Below are positions 30,302 to 39,658 of a stretch of DNA of 64,000 nucleotides, one piece after another. The first letter of the stretch is position 1. Every line of letters starts with the position of its first letter. Source of the DNA: Melanopsichium pennsylvanicum (lineage: Eukaryota > Basidiomycota > Ustilaginomycetes > Ustilaginales); contig OAPG01000020.1 in NCBI GenBank assembly GCA_900208305.1, positions 487,284 through 551,283 of the forward strand, written 5' to 3'. The notes beneath the pieces were generated by a model, which was not told the DNA's origin, ran no database searches, and saw nothing but the letters and a program-made list of their open reading frames with translations. A program made the position numbers and the translations under genes.

Positions 30302-31791
30302 TACCCTTCTTGTACTAAGAAAAAAAGAAAATACGGTAATGGTATTCATATTTAAATGGGTAACGGTAAACTAAAAAGTGTAATACAGTCGCGTCCAGAT
30401 TTGCTCGGCATCTTTTAGGATAATTACTTGCTCATCACCACACATCAACTTTGCTTTTCGCAATAGCTGGTATTCTCAATGAAATGTAGCTTGTGACATA
30501 TTGTTGGAAAGTTGAGATTAAGAGAGGTGCAAGTAGGTGTAAGTTTGGGTGTGATCCGAAAGTGCCACAATCTAATTATTTATTTTTCAATCTTTTGAGT
30601 GTAAAGCTTCTTGTAAATTACTATGTTTGTATAGCCCCCCCTTTTTTGCAACTTTTACAGCCTGTAACCTCCTGTGAATTGACTTTATGATTGGCTGAAC
30701 TGATTTGTTTAGAAAAAAAAATGCGCCCAGAACCTTTTGGTAGCTGCAATGAGTTGGAGTTTTATTGTTAATAATATTTATTTTTGATGATATAGTCACT
30801 TTTTCAATTGCTACCACACATGTTCCATACAGTTGCAGGTCTGGGAAGACATTGGAAAACATGGCAATACTTTGCTCCAGCTTATTCCTTGGTGACTTTG
30901 CCAGTGTGAGGGAGCAACATTGTCTTGCTGAAAGATGAATTTATCCCCTCAACAGAATTCTCTGTACATATATATATATATGTATATATTAAATTTCAAG
31001 ATGCTTACCAGGTACTGCATCTTCCAAAAAAAAAAACCAAAAAAATTTCAATGTAGTGCTCCAAATTCAGCTTACCATCTATATTGACCATTAGAATTAG
31101 GCCTACCCACATCATACAACCCCAAAATACAATGCTGTGGTCGCAACCCTGCACTATATATATATATATAACACTTGACATTCAGTATCACTTTTTCAAG
31201 CCCTTTCCAATACATTGAAAACATCATTCAACAAACCTGAGAACATCATGTCAATTCAATTACATACCAGGCAATTTTGGACCTGACTGTAGCTTCATCC
31301 AATAGAAAAGCAAAAATTGCATCACCAGCCATCAGATTTCAACATTGATCTTAAACAGTTTCAAACACACCCTACTAAAACAATAAAACAATGTATTGAC
31401 AATGGTTTCAGTTCTCCTCTCAAGTGATCATATTTCCCATTGAGAATAAATATAAGAGTAAAAAAAATAAAATAAAAAATAAAAAATTGAAGATATACAA
31501 CACCAAAACCAACGATTCAGACACAAAGCTTTTGTGAGTACCGGCGTGCTAGTGTACCCAGTGAAGCTTAAATATTGTGATCACTCTATCTGCAACCGTT
31601 GGTTGGGATCAGGCCGTTATCAATCAAGCTGCATTGCCTCATCAACCTTTTTGGTGGGTGATTGCGGTGAAGCAAATAAACCCGTCCAAGCTGGCATAGA
31701 CATACAGTCATAACATTCTACTGCAGTATGGTCTACATCTACCTCACTTAGCTCATTGAACCGCTGTCGCTTTGCACGCGATCCACCTTGA
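30302..31791. other. Intergenic region with CpG-depleted relic
   Basis: No gene is supported. From 30690 to about 31490 only two CpG occur in roughly 800 bp, next to CpG-rich genes. The stretch is AT-rich with (TA)n runs near 30968-30990 and 31155-31171. It resembles the islands at 6600-7560 and 11580-12240 and is probably an old repeat. Confidence 0.5.
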
Positions 31792-32821
31792 TCATTTTTC
31801 TGCTCCACGAACGGGGTTTCGCAAATGCGCCACACAACAACGATGAAAATGATCAATAGGTAAGTCAGCATACCTGTTTTTCGTGTGCGCACACATTCCA
31901 ATGCAATTGAAATTGGGACGACTTACTAACAATGCTCTTGAGCCATTTCGGCATAGGTTTTGCATCCTTCCCACTAGAACCACCGCCATTACTGTTTGCT
32001 GCACCGCTGGTCGTGCTTGACGCACCTGCCGCTGATGATGGTGATTGCGGTTGATCGAGGGATGACGGTGGGGAAGTGAGGGGCTGAGCCTGAGCTTTTA
32101 GTTCGGCTTTCAACGGAGCTGGGAAGGAGTTTGCTATTCGCATCATCGATGAATTCAACAGTAAAACTTGGTTGTTAGTGTCATTTACCCGCTCCAGACA
32201 CACCTCATGTGGTGCTTTGTCGAGGTGTTGTGACTTACAGTTCAAACTCGGATCATCCCATCTTAAATTAACCACGGCGCTCGGAATCAAACCCAACTCC
32301 CTCAAAGTCTTGCCCGCATCACCCTTGTTCTTCCTATTATCCCTGTTGCCACTAACCGATCTCTGGTATTCGACTTTTGGCGGACTGGTATAAATGACCA
32401 CACCCTTTGCTCTAAACCTTTCATCCACCGAGTCTTCCAAGAACTTGTAGACTGCATCCATGGTGTCGGTTTCGTTGAACGAGCTTTCGATCATGGTACG
32501 ATCGCTGAAACGGATTCGAATGCGTACATTGTGAAACGTTCGATTGCGACTTGAATGTAAACCCAATCGAGCTTCTTCTTTCTCTCTCATAGCGCGCGTT
32601 AAAAGCGGCGCATCGGGTCCATTGCGACCAAGGATAGACGACTTGAATGCTTCACGAAGCTCCGCAGGAGTTGGTTTGAGCTCGTCATCGTTAGGTGGTG
32701 GAATGAAGGATGTGGATGTTTCAGGTGGTAAAAAGACTCGAATTTGGGATGACGAGGAAGGGACAGGGTGGGTTTCGTTGGACGCTGATGGCGTGAATGT
32801 AGGATCGTTCGATAAGGACAT
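31792..32821 (-). CDS. UBX-domain protein, ASPL/TUG (Ubx4) type
   Basis: Proposed exons are 32239-32821, 31927-32133 and 31792-31799, giving 265 aa. The UBX domain (about 95-195) has VRIRIRFSDRTMIES, AVYKFLEDSV and LRELGLIPSAVVNLRWDD; it binds the AAA ATPase Cdc48/p97. Near the end PKWLKSIV matches the PKWLK tail of ASPSCR1/TUG proteins, which disassemble p97 hexamers. Intron 1 (32134-32238, GTAAGT...GAATAG) is 105 bp and stopless, so an unspliced frame also reads through. Intron 2 has a GTAAGT donor at 31926 and a branch-like CTGAC at 31864-31868; with acceptor AG at 31800-31801 the protein ends SIVKK. Unspliced, the frame would end at 31865. The family call is firmer than the C-terminus. 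Confidence 0.75.
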
Positions 32822-33325
32822 GTAAATGTGTGGTTATTCAACGAGGAGGAACGTGAGGAAGTGCGGCGATGATGCAGGTGATTATACCCTCTTACAATCG
32901 ATTCGAGGTCTGGTGAAGGTGATGATGGTGGAAAGAATGTATGTCGAGTGTCGAGTGAAAAAAAAAAAGGCTGAGCAACCAAAGTGTGAGAGTGTTGGAC
33001 TGATGGCTGAGTTCCGAGTGATGGCCAAAGCGCAGCGTAGTTGCAATTCAGTCAACGCGTCAGTTACAGTCACACAGTGCTGTAGACCAATCGGTTTACA
33101 CTACCTTTTTTTAAAGGATGTTAGATCTATTAAGCTATTCTCTTTCAACAATTGTTTTCGTGGTTTGGAAGAAAGCCAAAAGCGATGATGCAACTTTGGA
33201 TAGCCGAAATGCCTCGCTGTCCTTCCTAAGTTCCACCATCTCTCGATGCTCTTGTTGGCCAGCGCTCTCATCGCTCTCATACCCTCATCACACACTTCTG
33301 ACCCTGCTTTATCCTTTCACCCATT
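32822..33325. promoter_or_regulatory. Shared promoter region, UBX / LYC1-like genes
   Basis: 504 bp between divergent starts. The sequence is CpG-normal; no TATA box or other element recognised. Confidence 0.35.
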
Positions 33326-34573
33326 ATGAACATGCCTACTATCGCTGGCCATGTTCTGGTGCCCGCTACACCCGCACAAGATCAGATTGCTACCGAACGA
33401 GAGCATCTAGAGTGGGGAGCACCGCTTCTCTCTCTGGACCAGTTTATCACACGTGAAAAGCGAGTCTTGGGAATTACAGACTTCTCCACCACTCGACGCC
33501 AACGTTGGGTTCTTGTTCCCGCTGATAACACCACTACCACCGATTTCTTGTCTGCGTGCGAAACGTATCGAAGGCCAATTCTGCTAAAGAGGCCGGGCAA
33601 CCAAGTGCAGCGTGCACTGAGTTACAGTGTTTGTTCAGTATTCGTTCCCGAAAGTAAGAGGAGGAATGGATATGCTGCACGCATGATGTCTTTGCTTCAG
33701 ATGAATTTGAGTCCTCAGGCCAATATTCCAGCTTCTCTAGATGATGTGCACGAGATCAAAGATTCCTCAGCGGTATCAGCCAATCTGGACGCAGATCAAG
33801 CAGAGCTAAGCGACGGCGGAAATTACGGACGAAACGCAACACTGTCCTTCTTGTATAGTGATATTGGCACTTACTACTCTCAATTTGGATGGAAGGTTAC
33901 CGGTGCACGACATGTAGAGTGGACACCTCGTTCCTCCTCTTCTTCATCCGACTCGGACGCTTTACCAGCCCATGCGCAATGGCTCACTGCTGAAGATTTA
34001 CCAGAATTGGGTCGCGCTGACAGAGAATACCTTGTCTCGCAACTTGAACGACACTCACACCAGGAGAATGTGATCAGATTTGCCCTGGACGATCCGGAGG
34101 CAACTTCATGGAGATGGCTCATCCAAAGATCCATGTTCTACGCTCACACGTTGATGCCCGAATCGCAGACCAAGCCAATTCATTTCGGATTGAAGCTTGG
34201 TGACAGTTGGGCGGTATGGATGTTTGACTTTGTCGATAAGAAAGTCGCTATACTCAGGCTCAAGTTCAGTTCACCACAGGCGTTCGCACAGCTGATTGGG
34301 GCGGTGAGGAGACAGGCTGCCGAGTTCGGAATGGCCAAGGTAGTAGGCTGGAATGTGGATCTTTCAAGCTTGGGCGTAGACCTTGCAGAGGCGGATCAAG
34401 AGAGATTGAAGCAGGGTGAAAAGTTGGACAAATACGAAAAGCAACTGGCTGGGGGCAAAGTGGTAGAGAGAAGCGGTAACTCTGCAAGTCTGCCTGCATT
34501 AGCTTGGTATGGGGATAAAAAGGCTGGTGAAAGGGTCGAGTGGGTAGCAAATGAGTATGGGTGGTGGTGCTAA
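33326..34573 (+). CDS. LYC1-like N-acetyltransferase
   Basis: 415 aa, intronless. The GNAT-like N-terminal half carries SYSVCSVFVPESKRRNGYAA, where the RRNGYA segment sits at the acetyl-CoA loop position, then LSFLYSDIGTYYSQFGWKV. The C-terminal half (about 210-415) has WRWLIQRSMFYA, GDSWAVWMFDFVDKKVAILRL and a closing WVANEYGWW, as in fungal LYC1 proteins. LYC1 of Yarrowia is a lysine N6-acetyltransferase in lysine degradation; whether this one uses lysine is inferred from family alone. A second ATG lies two codons downstream (33332). Confidence 0.75.
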   Translation: MNMPTIAGHVLVPATPAQDQIATEREHLEWGAPLLSLDQFITREKRVLGITDFSTTRRQRWVLVPADNTTTTDFLSACETYRRPILLKRPGNQVQRALSYSVCSVFVPESKRRNGYAARMMSLLQMNLSPQANIPASLDDVHEIKDSSAVSANLDADQAELSDGGNYGRNATLSFLYSDIGTYYSQFGWKVTGARHVEWTPRSSSSSSDSDALPAHAQWLTAEDLPELGRADREYLVSQLERHSHQENVIRFALDDPEATSWRWLIQRSMFYAHTLMPESQTKPIHFGLKLGDSWAVWMFDFVDKKVAILRLKFSSPQAFAQLIGAVRRQAAEFGMAKVVGWNVDLSSLGVDLAEADQERLKQGEKLDKYEKQLAGGKVVERSGNSASLPALAWYGDKKAGERVEWVANEYGWWC

Positions 34574-34822
34574 TGAGCCCAATGGAACTTGGGATAGAAC
34601 GCTTTTATCATTGTAACGTAAATTATACTGTATTGTGCTTATTTGTGGTGACATCTTAGTGACGCGTCTCACAACAACAACGAGCGCGCTGTGTTTCTGC
34701 TGTTGTTTTCTTGTTGGACCCTGTCAAATATCGAAATCTTTCACGAAAAAAGGAAAAAGAAGCGGTAGCACAGCGCAATGCCATTGTATGTGTATGTGTG
34801 TATTTATGTGTTGCTGTGTTGA

Positions 34823-34897
<75 letters not shown>

Positions 34898-34940
34898 TCG
34901 CTTTCGAACACCACAACCATCATCTCCAAAAATAACAACA
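34574..34940. promoter_or_regulatory. Promoter and 5' flank with (TC)n tract
   Basis: 367 bp. It contains (TC)32 at 34829-34893, 48 bp before the next start codon. Pyrimidine tracts in this place are common in fungal promoters and 5' UTRs. A long frame through it starts at GTG and is not used. Confidence 0.45.
34829..34893 (+). repeat. (TC)32 microsatellite
   Basis: A 65-bp pure dinucleotide tract in the 5' flank of the Ser-rich protein gene. Confidence 0.95.
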
Positions 34941-37900
34941 ATGCCAGCACAATCTCGCTCACCTTCTCCTAAACGCAATCCGCATCAATCACAATCACGC
35001 ATTGGAGGCATGGGCGTCGTTTCCTCTCCAAAATTCTCCTTTCGTGCTGCACTCGTACAACACAAGTCCAAACTTGCTTCCAGTTCATACTCTCATACTC
35101 AACAAGATACCATTCTTGTGATCACGGATCCAAAACATCAAACAAAGTCATCACGAACCAGCATAGATTTGTCGCACGATACCAAACTAGCCCGTCCTAC
35201 CATTCGCACTGGTACCAGCACCTCCAGCATCCCTTCATTTAATTCTGCCAACGCTAGGCCGAATTCGACCTCATCAGACCGGACCATCACTTCCACCTTG
35301 TCTCGGCGCGAAAATGTGGATCCGAGTCCAGAGACACGCCGTGCTTCATCATCCCTTGGCAAACGCCCGGCGGACGATTCGTGCATGTCAGCCCACGCAC
35401 AGAACAGCGATTTCGGCCCAATCATGCGTTCAAAGCTACCTGCTGCGTCAGTGAGCAGGAATCACAAGAGTATTGCAAGTAGCTCAATGCGCACTGGAGC
35501 TAAAATGAGCAAGCTTCCAGGCCCGCCTTCTGCTCGGTCCCAATGGAGCGCAGCACCCAATGTCAAGACTTTACCTTCTGCTTCCTCTTCCACCAAGGCG
35601 CCGCGAAAAATTGCTCGCTCAAAAAATGCTGCCGAGGTACACGCCGCCTCAAATCACTCCACGCCTACTAAAAGTTTTGTTTCGCCTGGTGTTGGAAGTG
35701 TACCAAGTAGGACGATCAGTGCATCCACCACTAGCTCGATTCCAGCATCATCAGCAACAGTGCGTAAGCCCAAGATCGGAACCCTACCCAAGCCAAAGCT
35801 CAAAGCGGCACCAATCAAGACCCTTTTGGACCAAAAATCATCCGGGCTGCTCAGCGACGATTCCGATGTCTCGGAATCCGAAGAAGTGTCTTCATCCGGA
35901 GAGGATCAAGAGCAAGACTTGGACGTGTCAAGAATCTGCACCAAACGGACCCTTCCTTCTGCTGCCAATCAAAGTGTGTCTGCGCACATGGTATCATTTA
36001 AAATGACCCCTCCGGCAATGTTTTCGGCTGGATCCAGAATTCCAAGTTTTGGCAGCACGGAAGTCACACGCGCGACGGTGCCAAGCAGGAGATCCAGTGG
36101 TACCAGCTTCAATTCCATGGCAAGTGCGGCAGTGGACGAGAAGGAGAACCTATCGCAAGCATATTCGAATGCAGGTTCAAAGAGGCATAGTGTCAGCAGC
36201 TCTTTCGGATTTCAAGGGCGCATCCGGAATAGTCTACCCTTGGCTGTAGTACATCCCGCCCCGCAGGTGAAAGCAGCAGAAGCTTCCGAACAGTCCCCAA
36301 ACCCAGATGACCCTGGTCATCGCAAGCAACCAGCGCATCAGAACGAATCAACCACACAAGTCTCGCCTTCGAAGACCACCTCATCGCTCTCCGCACCCCG
36401 CTCTCGAGGCTTGCACCAAGACTCTTTCAAAGACTTGAAATCGAGTCCAGACCTTGGCATCAAATCCTCCATAATCTCTGCAAATCCAGTCTATCCTGGC
36501 ATTCTGGCGCTCCAATCCAAACCGGCGCATCAGCCCATCAGCACCCCTGAAGCTTTGATCAAAGCGAAAAAGAGGCTTTCTGGCGCATTGCTTTCTTCTG
36601 GCAGCTCGTCAAATCTCAGCGGCGCCGCGAGTGTGGCGTCGCCGAGTGAGAGAGTCTCAAGCCTAGGACGATCCGCATCGGTCAGAGGGATAGCGCAGGG
36701 ACCGAAAAAGGTACAAACGACTCCGACGATCCAGATACAACACAGAGATGGAGGCGATGCTGGTTCGGCAACGACGTCGTCGAACTCGGCGGTGTTGCCA
36801 AGATCTGGGAGCAGATCTCCCATAAAAAGTTCGCTCCTACTCTTTCCCACGGGATCGGCGGACAGTACGGAGCCAGAGCAGCCGAAGATTTCACCAGTGC
36901 GAAGAATCGTCACATCCAATGCTACGAAGCCCGTATGCACTGCTGTCGGAATCGGCGACAGAGCTGTCTCATCAAGCGATGCCATCGATGCAGACCTTCT
37001 TGCGTCTCTCCGAGTGGTTGCACGAAAAGCCAACCTCCCGCTTCGCGATCTGCTCTCTCAGAACTACTCACCCGGCATACGCCATCGAAAACACCGACAG
37101 AATTCAGATGAGGTAGGTGACACACAGGAACTCGTTTCTGATCGACAGCCTGCAGTTGATAAAGGGGAGAGGTTGAGGAGGAAGCCAAGCGAAGAATTGG
37201 AAACTTTAGGGTTGGCCGGCGACGTGAGTGTAGACTTGATGGCGTTGGATTTGGCAGCGAGTCCTGGTTCGGAAGTGAGCATGTTGCGATCACCCGTATT
37301 CGAATCGTATGCCGATACACCGCCGAGCGTTTTCGATAGAACTAGTCGCGCTCAGAAGCTGATCAAACACACGGAGAGCACACCACAAGCCATTGACGAT
37401 CAAGATCAGAAAGGAGCTGAAGAGGAGGATGCGACGACGGATACCTCGCTTGCTTCGCCTTCGGTTCGCGCTGCTGCTGCACATCGTTTTCCTCGCCCAA
37501 CACCAAGCACCAACGATGATGGTGTTGTGGAGACTCCAATGAGGAGGGGAGTGGGATTGCGAGGCTACAGGAACGTGCCTTCTATTCCATCCACTCCCTT
37601 CCCTACTCGACCTCCAGCAACGGCATCGCCTTCAAAACGATACCCTCCATCAGCCACCATGTCGGCCCGTAGCCGATCCAGGCTGAAGAAAGCTCTGCGC
37701 GAATCGTTGGGTCTCGAAGCCCACTTTTCGTCTCTGAATCTGAACAACCTCGTCCATCCCACGACGAGCGGCTCTGGTTCTGGGTCAGCACACTCGGATG
37801 CAGCTTGCCTAAGCAAGGTTGAAGGGGTTGATCCGAGTGGAGGAAAGGAAGAGGAGGATGGAGGTGGGAGGAAAGGTGGGTTGAGGCAGAGTATCAGTGC

Positions 37901-38513
37901 GATGCTGCTGACAGAAGATGATGCGTACCTGGATGAGCTGGTGAGTGCAGTTGCTCGAATCGGATTGGAAGATCTGGCACCTCAAGAGCGTATTTCTTCG
38001 CCGCCTCCAGCAGGAGAACCACAGATAGGGCCAGATTCAGCATGTTATGAAGCCGTGATATCCACAATTGCTGCCGCTCAAAATGTTGAAGATAATTCGA
38101 CCTTTGCACATCAACGCCAATTGAATATTGAAAAGGATGACAATGGTGAAACACAACAACAACAACAACAACAACAACAGCTCAACGATGCACTTCTCGA
38201 ACTCGCCACACTTCGTTCCCAGCTCAGCTTATCCCAAACCACCAACTTGGACCTCGAAACTCAGCTTGCCAAGCATAACAAACTCGTTTCGAATGGATGC
38301 AAAGTGCAACAGATGTTGGAATTTGATCTGTTTGGCTTGAGGAAAGAGATGGCGGGGTTGGAGTGGGAAAAGGCGAAATTAGCTTGGGGTAGAACCAGAT
38401 GCGAAGTGCTTTCGGAACTGGAAGATGTCAAGGTTCAATCGGATGCAATGCTCGTGCTTGGTGTACAGTTGGGGATGTGGGAAACGATGATTAGACGTGA
38501 GGTTGTTGGTTAG
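34941..38513 (+). CDS. Hypothetical Ser-rich protein with KEN box, polyQ and C-terminal coiled coil
   Basis: 1190 aa from ATG 34941 (MPAQSRSPSPKRNP), preceded by AACAACA. I do not recognise a domain. Most of the protein (1-1060) is disordered: rich in Ser, Pro, Lys and Arg with many SP/TP sites. A KEN box (DEKENLSQ, residues 401-403) and a segment RSRSRLKKALRESLGL could be APC/C degrons. A run of nine Gln (38154-38180) precedes a predicted coiled coil of about 110 residues (LNDALLELATLRSQLSLSQ to the end). Basic disorder plus degrons plus coiled coil suggests a cell-cycle-regulated, perhaps microtubule- or spindle-associated, protein; that is inference only. No intron is seen. Confidence 0.8.
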   Translation: MPAQSRSPSPKRNPHQSQSRIGGMGVVSSPKFSFRAALVQHKSKLASSSYSHTQQDTILVITDPKHQTKSSRTSIDLSHDTKLARPTIRTGTSTSSIPSFNSANARPNSTSSDRTITSTLSRRENVDPSPETRRASSSLGKRPADDSCMSAHAQNSDFGPIMRSKLPAASVSRNHKSIASSSMRTGAKMSKLPGPPSARSQWSAAPNVKTLPSASSSTKAPRKIARSKNAAEVHAASNHSTPTKSFVSPGVGSVPSRTISASTTSSIPASSATVRKPKIGTLPKPKLKAAPIKTLLDQKSSGLLSDDSDVSESEEVSSSGEDQEQDLDVSRICTKRTLPSAANQSVSAHMVSFKMTPPAMFSAGSRIPSFGSTEVTRATVPSRRSSGTSFNSMASAAVDEKENLSQAYSNAGSKRHSVSSSFGFQGRIRNSLPLAVVHPAPQVKAAEASEQSPNPDDPGHRKQPAHQNESTTQVSPSKTTSSLSAPRSRGLHQDSFKDLKSSPDLGIKSSIISANPVYPGILALQSKPAHQPISTPEALIKAKKRLSGALLSSGSSSNLSGAASVASPSERVSSLGRSASVRGIAQGPKKVQTTPTIQIQHRDGGDAGSATTSSNSAVLPRSGSRSPIKSSLLLFPTGSADSTEPEQPKISPVRRIVTSNATKPVCTAVGIGDRAVSSSDAIDADLLASLRVVARKANLPLRDLLSQNYSPGIRHRKHRQNSDEVGDTQELVSDRQPAVDKGERLRRKPSEELETLGLAGDVSVDLMALDLAASPGSEVSMLRSPVFESYADTPPSVFDRTSRAQKLIKHTESTPQAIDDQDQKGAEEEDATTDTSLASPSVRAAAAHRFPRPTPSTNDDGVVETPMRRGVGLRGYRNVPSIPSTPFPTRPPATASPSKRYPPSATMSARSRSRLKKALRESLGLEAHFSSLNLNNLVHPTTSGSGSGSAHSDAACLSKVEGVDPSGGKEEEDGGGRKGGLRQSISAMLLTEDDAYLDELVSAVARIGLEDLAPQERISSPPPAGEPQIGPDSACYEAVISTIAAAQNVEDNSTFAHQRQLNIEKDDNGETQQQQQQQQQLNDALLELATLRSQLSLSQTTNLDLETQLAKHNKLVSNGCKVQQMLEFDLFGLRKEMAGLEWEKAKLAWGRTRCEVLSELEDVKVQSDAMLVLGVQLGMWETMIRREVVG

Positions 38514-39658
38514 AATTCGAAAGAAGGAGTACACTCGGGTGAATTGACAGTAAAGTACCCCTTTTCGCTGTATCAATGCAGATGTATCTAGTGGGTTTTG
38601 ACGGTGACAACCTAAACGAGTCTTTCTAATCAATGCTGCAAGTTGTCGACCTCGAGTTGTTCTACTTGTATGAGGTTCAGAATTGTGAGAAAACTGAAAG
38701 TCCACTTTGTATAGGTTAAGTCGAAGGATGCGTGCAAATGCATATTCTGCAAATAGTATTCATCGAGAACGAGTAATGAAGGATTTTCGGCTGGTGTAAA
38801 AAAAAAGGGGGGAAAAAAGGTGGAATATGAAACTTGGTTGACTGCATGCGACCACGTCTTTTTTTTTGTTCCCGTTGGTGCCTGCCGAAAAATCATCCCC
38901 CTTCTTCATACCAAAAGTGTGTCGAAATGCTGTGAGAGTTACGAATGCAGATCAGAAGAACCAACTACTCGATTGTGACCTAGTGCGTTGATCAATGAAT
39001 CTGGTGTTGCGAACAATTTTGGTACAGTTTCAACGATCGTTATAACGACACTGTGCGTGCTTGTCTTAATTGGGATTAAGACAAGCAGAATTTCAGCATG
39101 CGGTGTCACAGTCGATTTTGGTACTGTATCCACGATCGTTATGACGATATGGTTGTCCAATTTGGGATTGCGACAAGCGGAAGTGGGTGGTGGAGGTGGC
39201 GCTGGCGTCGGTGGTGGGTTCGTCGACACGTCTGCTCAACCAGATGAGGTAGAGACCGAACAGTGCACCACGGGCCACAGACAGTGAATCTTCCACAAGT
39301 GGGTGAATGCACCAGATATCTGCATTCTTACCAACCCAGCCAGTGTTGTTCTGAAAATGGATTCTCGTTTCATTTGATAATGGTGCTGGTGCTGGTTGTG
39401 TAGAGTCAGGGGAAGGAAGCGAGAAGAAGTGGTACTCCTAGTGGTGCAGTTCGCACAAGAATGCTTGAGACAGACTCTTGAAAACAAATCCTATAAAGTA
39501 TGGAGCTTTGGATCCGTTAGTTAGGTCTTCAAGCAAACACATACTCTACATTTCTCCTCTCACTTGTTCTTTGAGTATTGATACTGGTTATCAACTCCCT
39601 TGTTTTTCACCCTTGTCTCTTCCACTCACCTTCTGCCGCCCTAATTTACGTCTCGAAG
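38514..39658. other. Intergenic region with tandem duplication and hairpin
   Basis: 1145 bp with no supported gene. It has a diverged tandem duplication (about 39002-39190, unit near 102 bp) sharing TTTTGGTAC and ACGATCGTTAT, and a 12-bp perfect hairpin at 39059-39086. Reading frames over it begin at TTG or GTG. Poly-A (38798) and poly-T (38860) runs lie to the left. Confidence 0.5.
39059..39086. repeat. Perfect 12-bp inverted repeat (hairpin)
   Basis: GCTTGTCTTAAT, a TGGG loop, then ATTAAGACAAGC. It lies in the left unit of a tandem duplication; the right unit keeps only the GGGATTGCGACAAGC side. It is not followed by a U-tract on either strand. Confidence 0.85.

Noticed and set aside
31620..31880. 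Hydrophobic minus-strand frame (MLTYLLIIFIVVVW) as the end of the UBX protein
   Set aside because: A membrane segment is out of place in this family, and the CTGAC inside it looks like the branch site of intron 2.
34635..34940. N-terminal extension of the Ser-rich protein with a Ser-Leu run
   Set aside because: It begins at GTG and translates the (TC)32 tract; ATG 34941 follows and has a good context.
38939..39296. Small ORFs with internal repeats on both strands
   Set aside because: They begin at TTG or GTG; the repeat is explained by a DNA-level tandem duplication.
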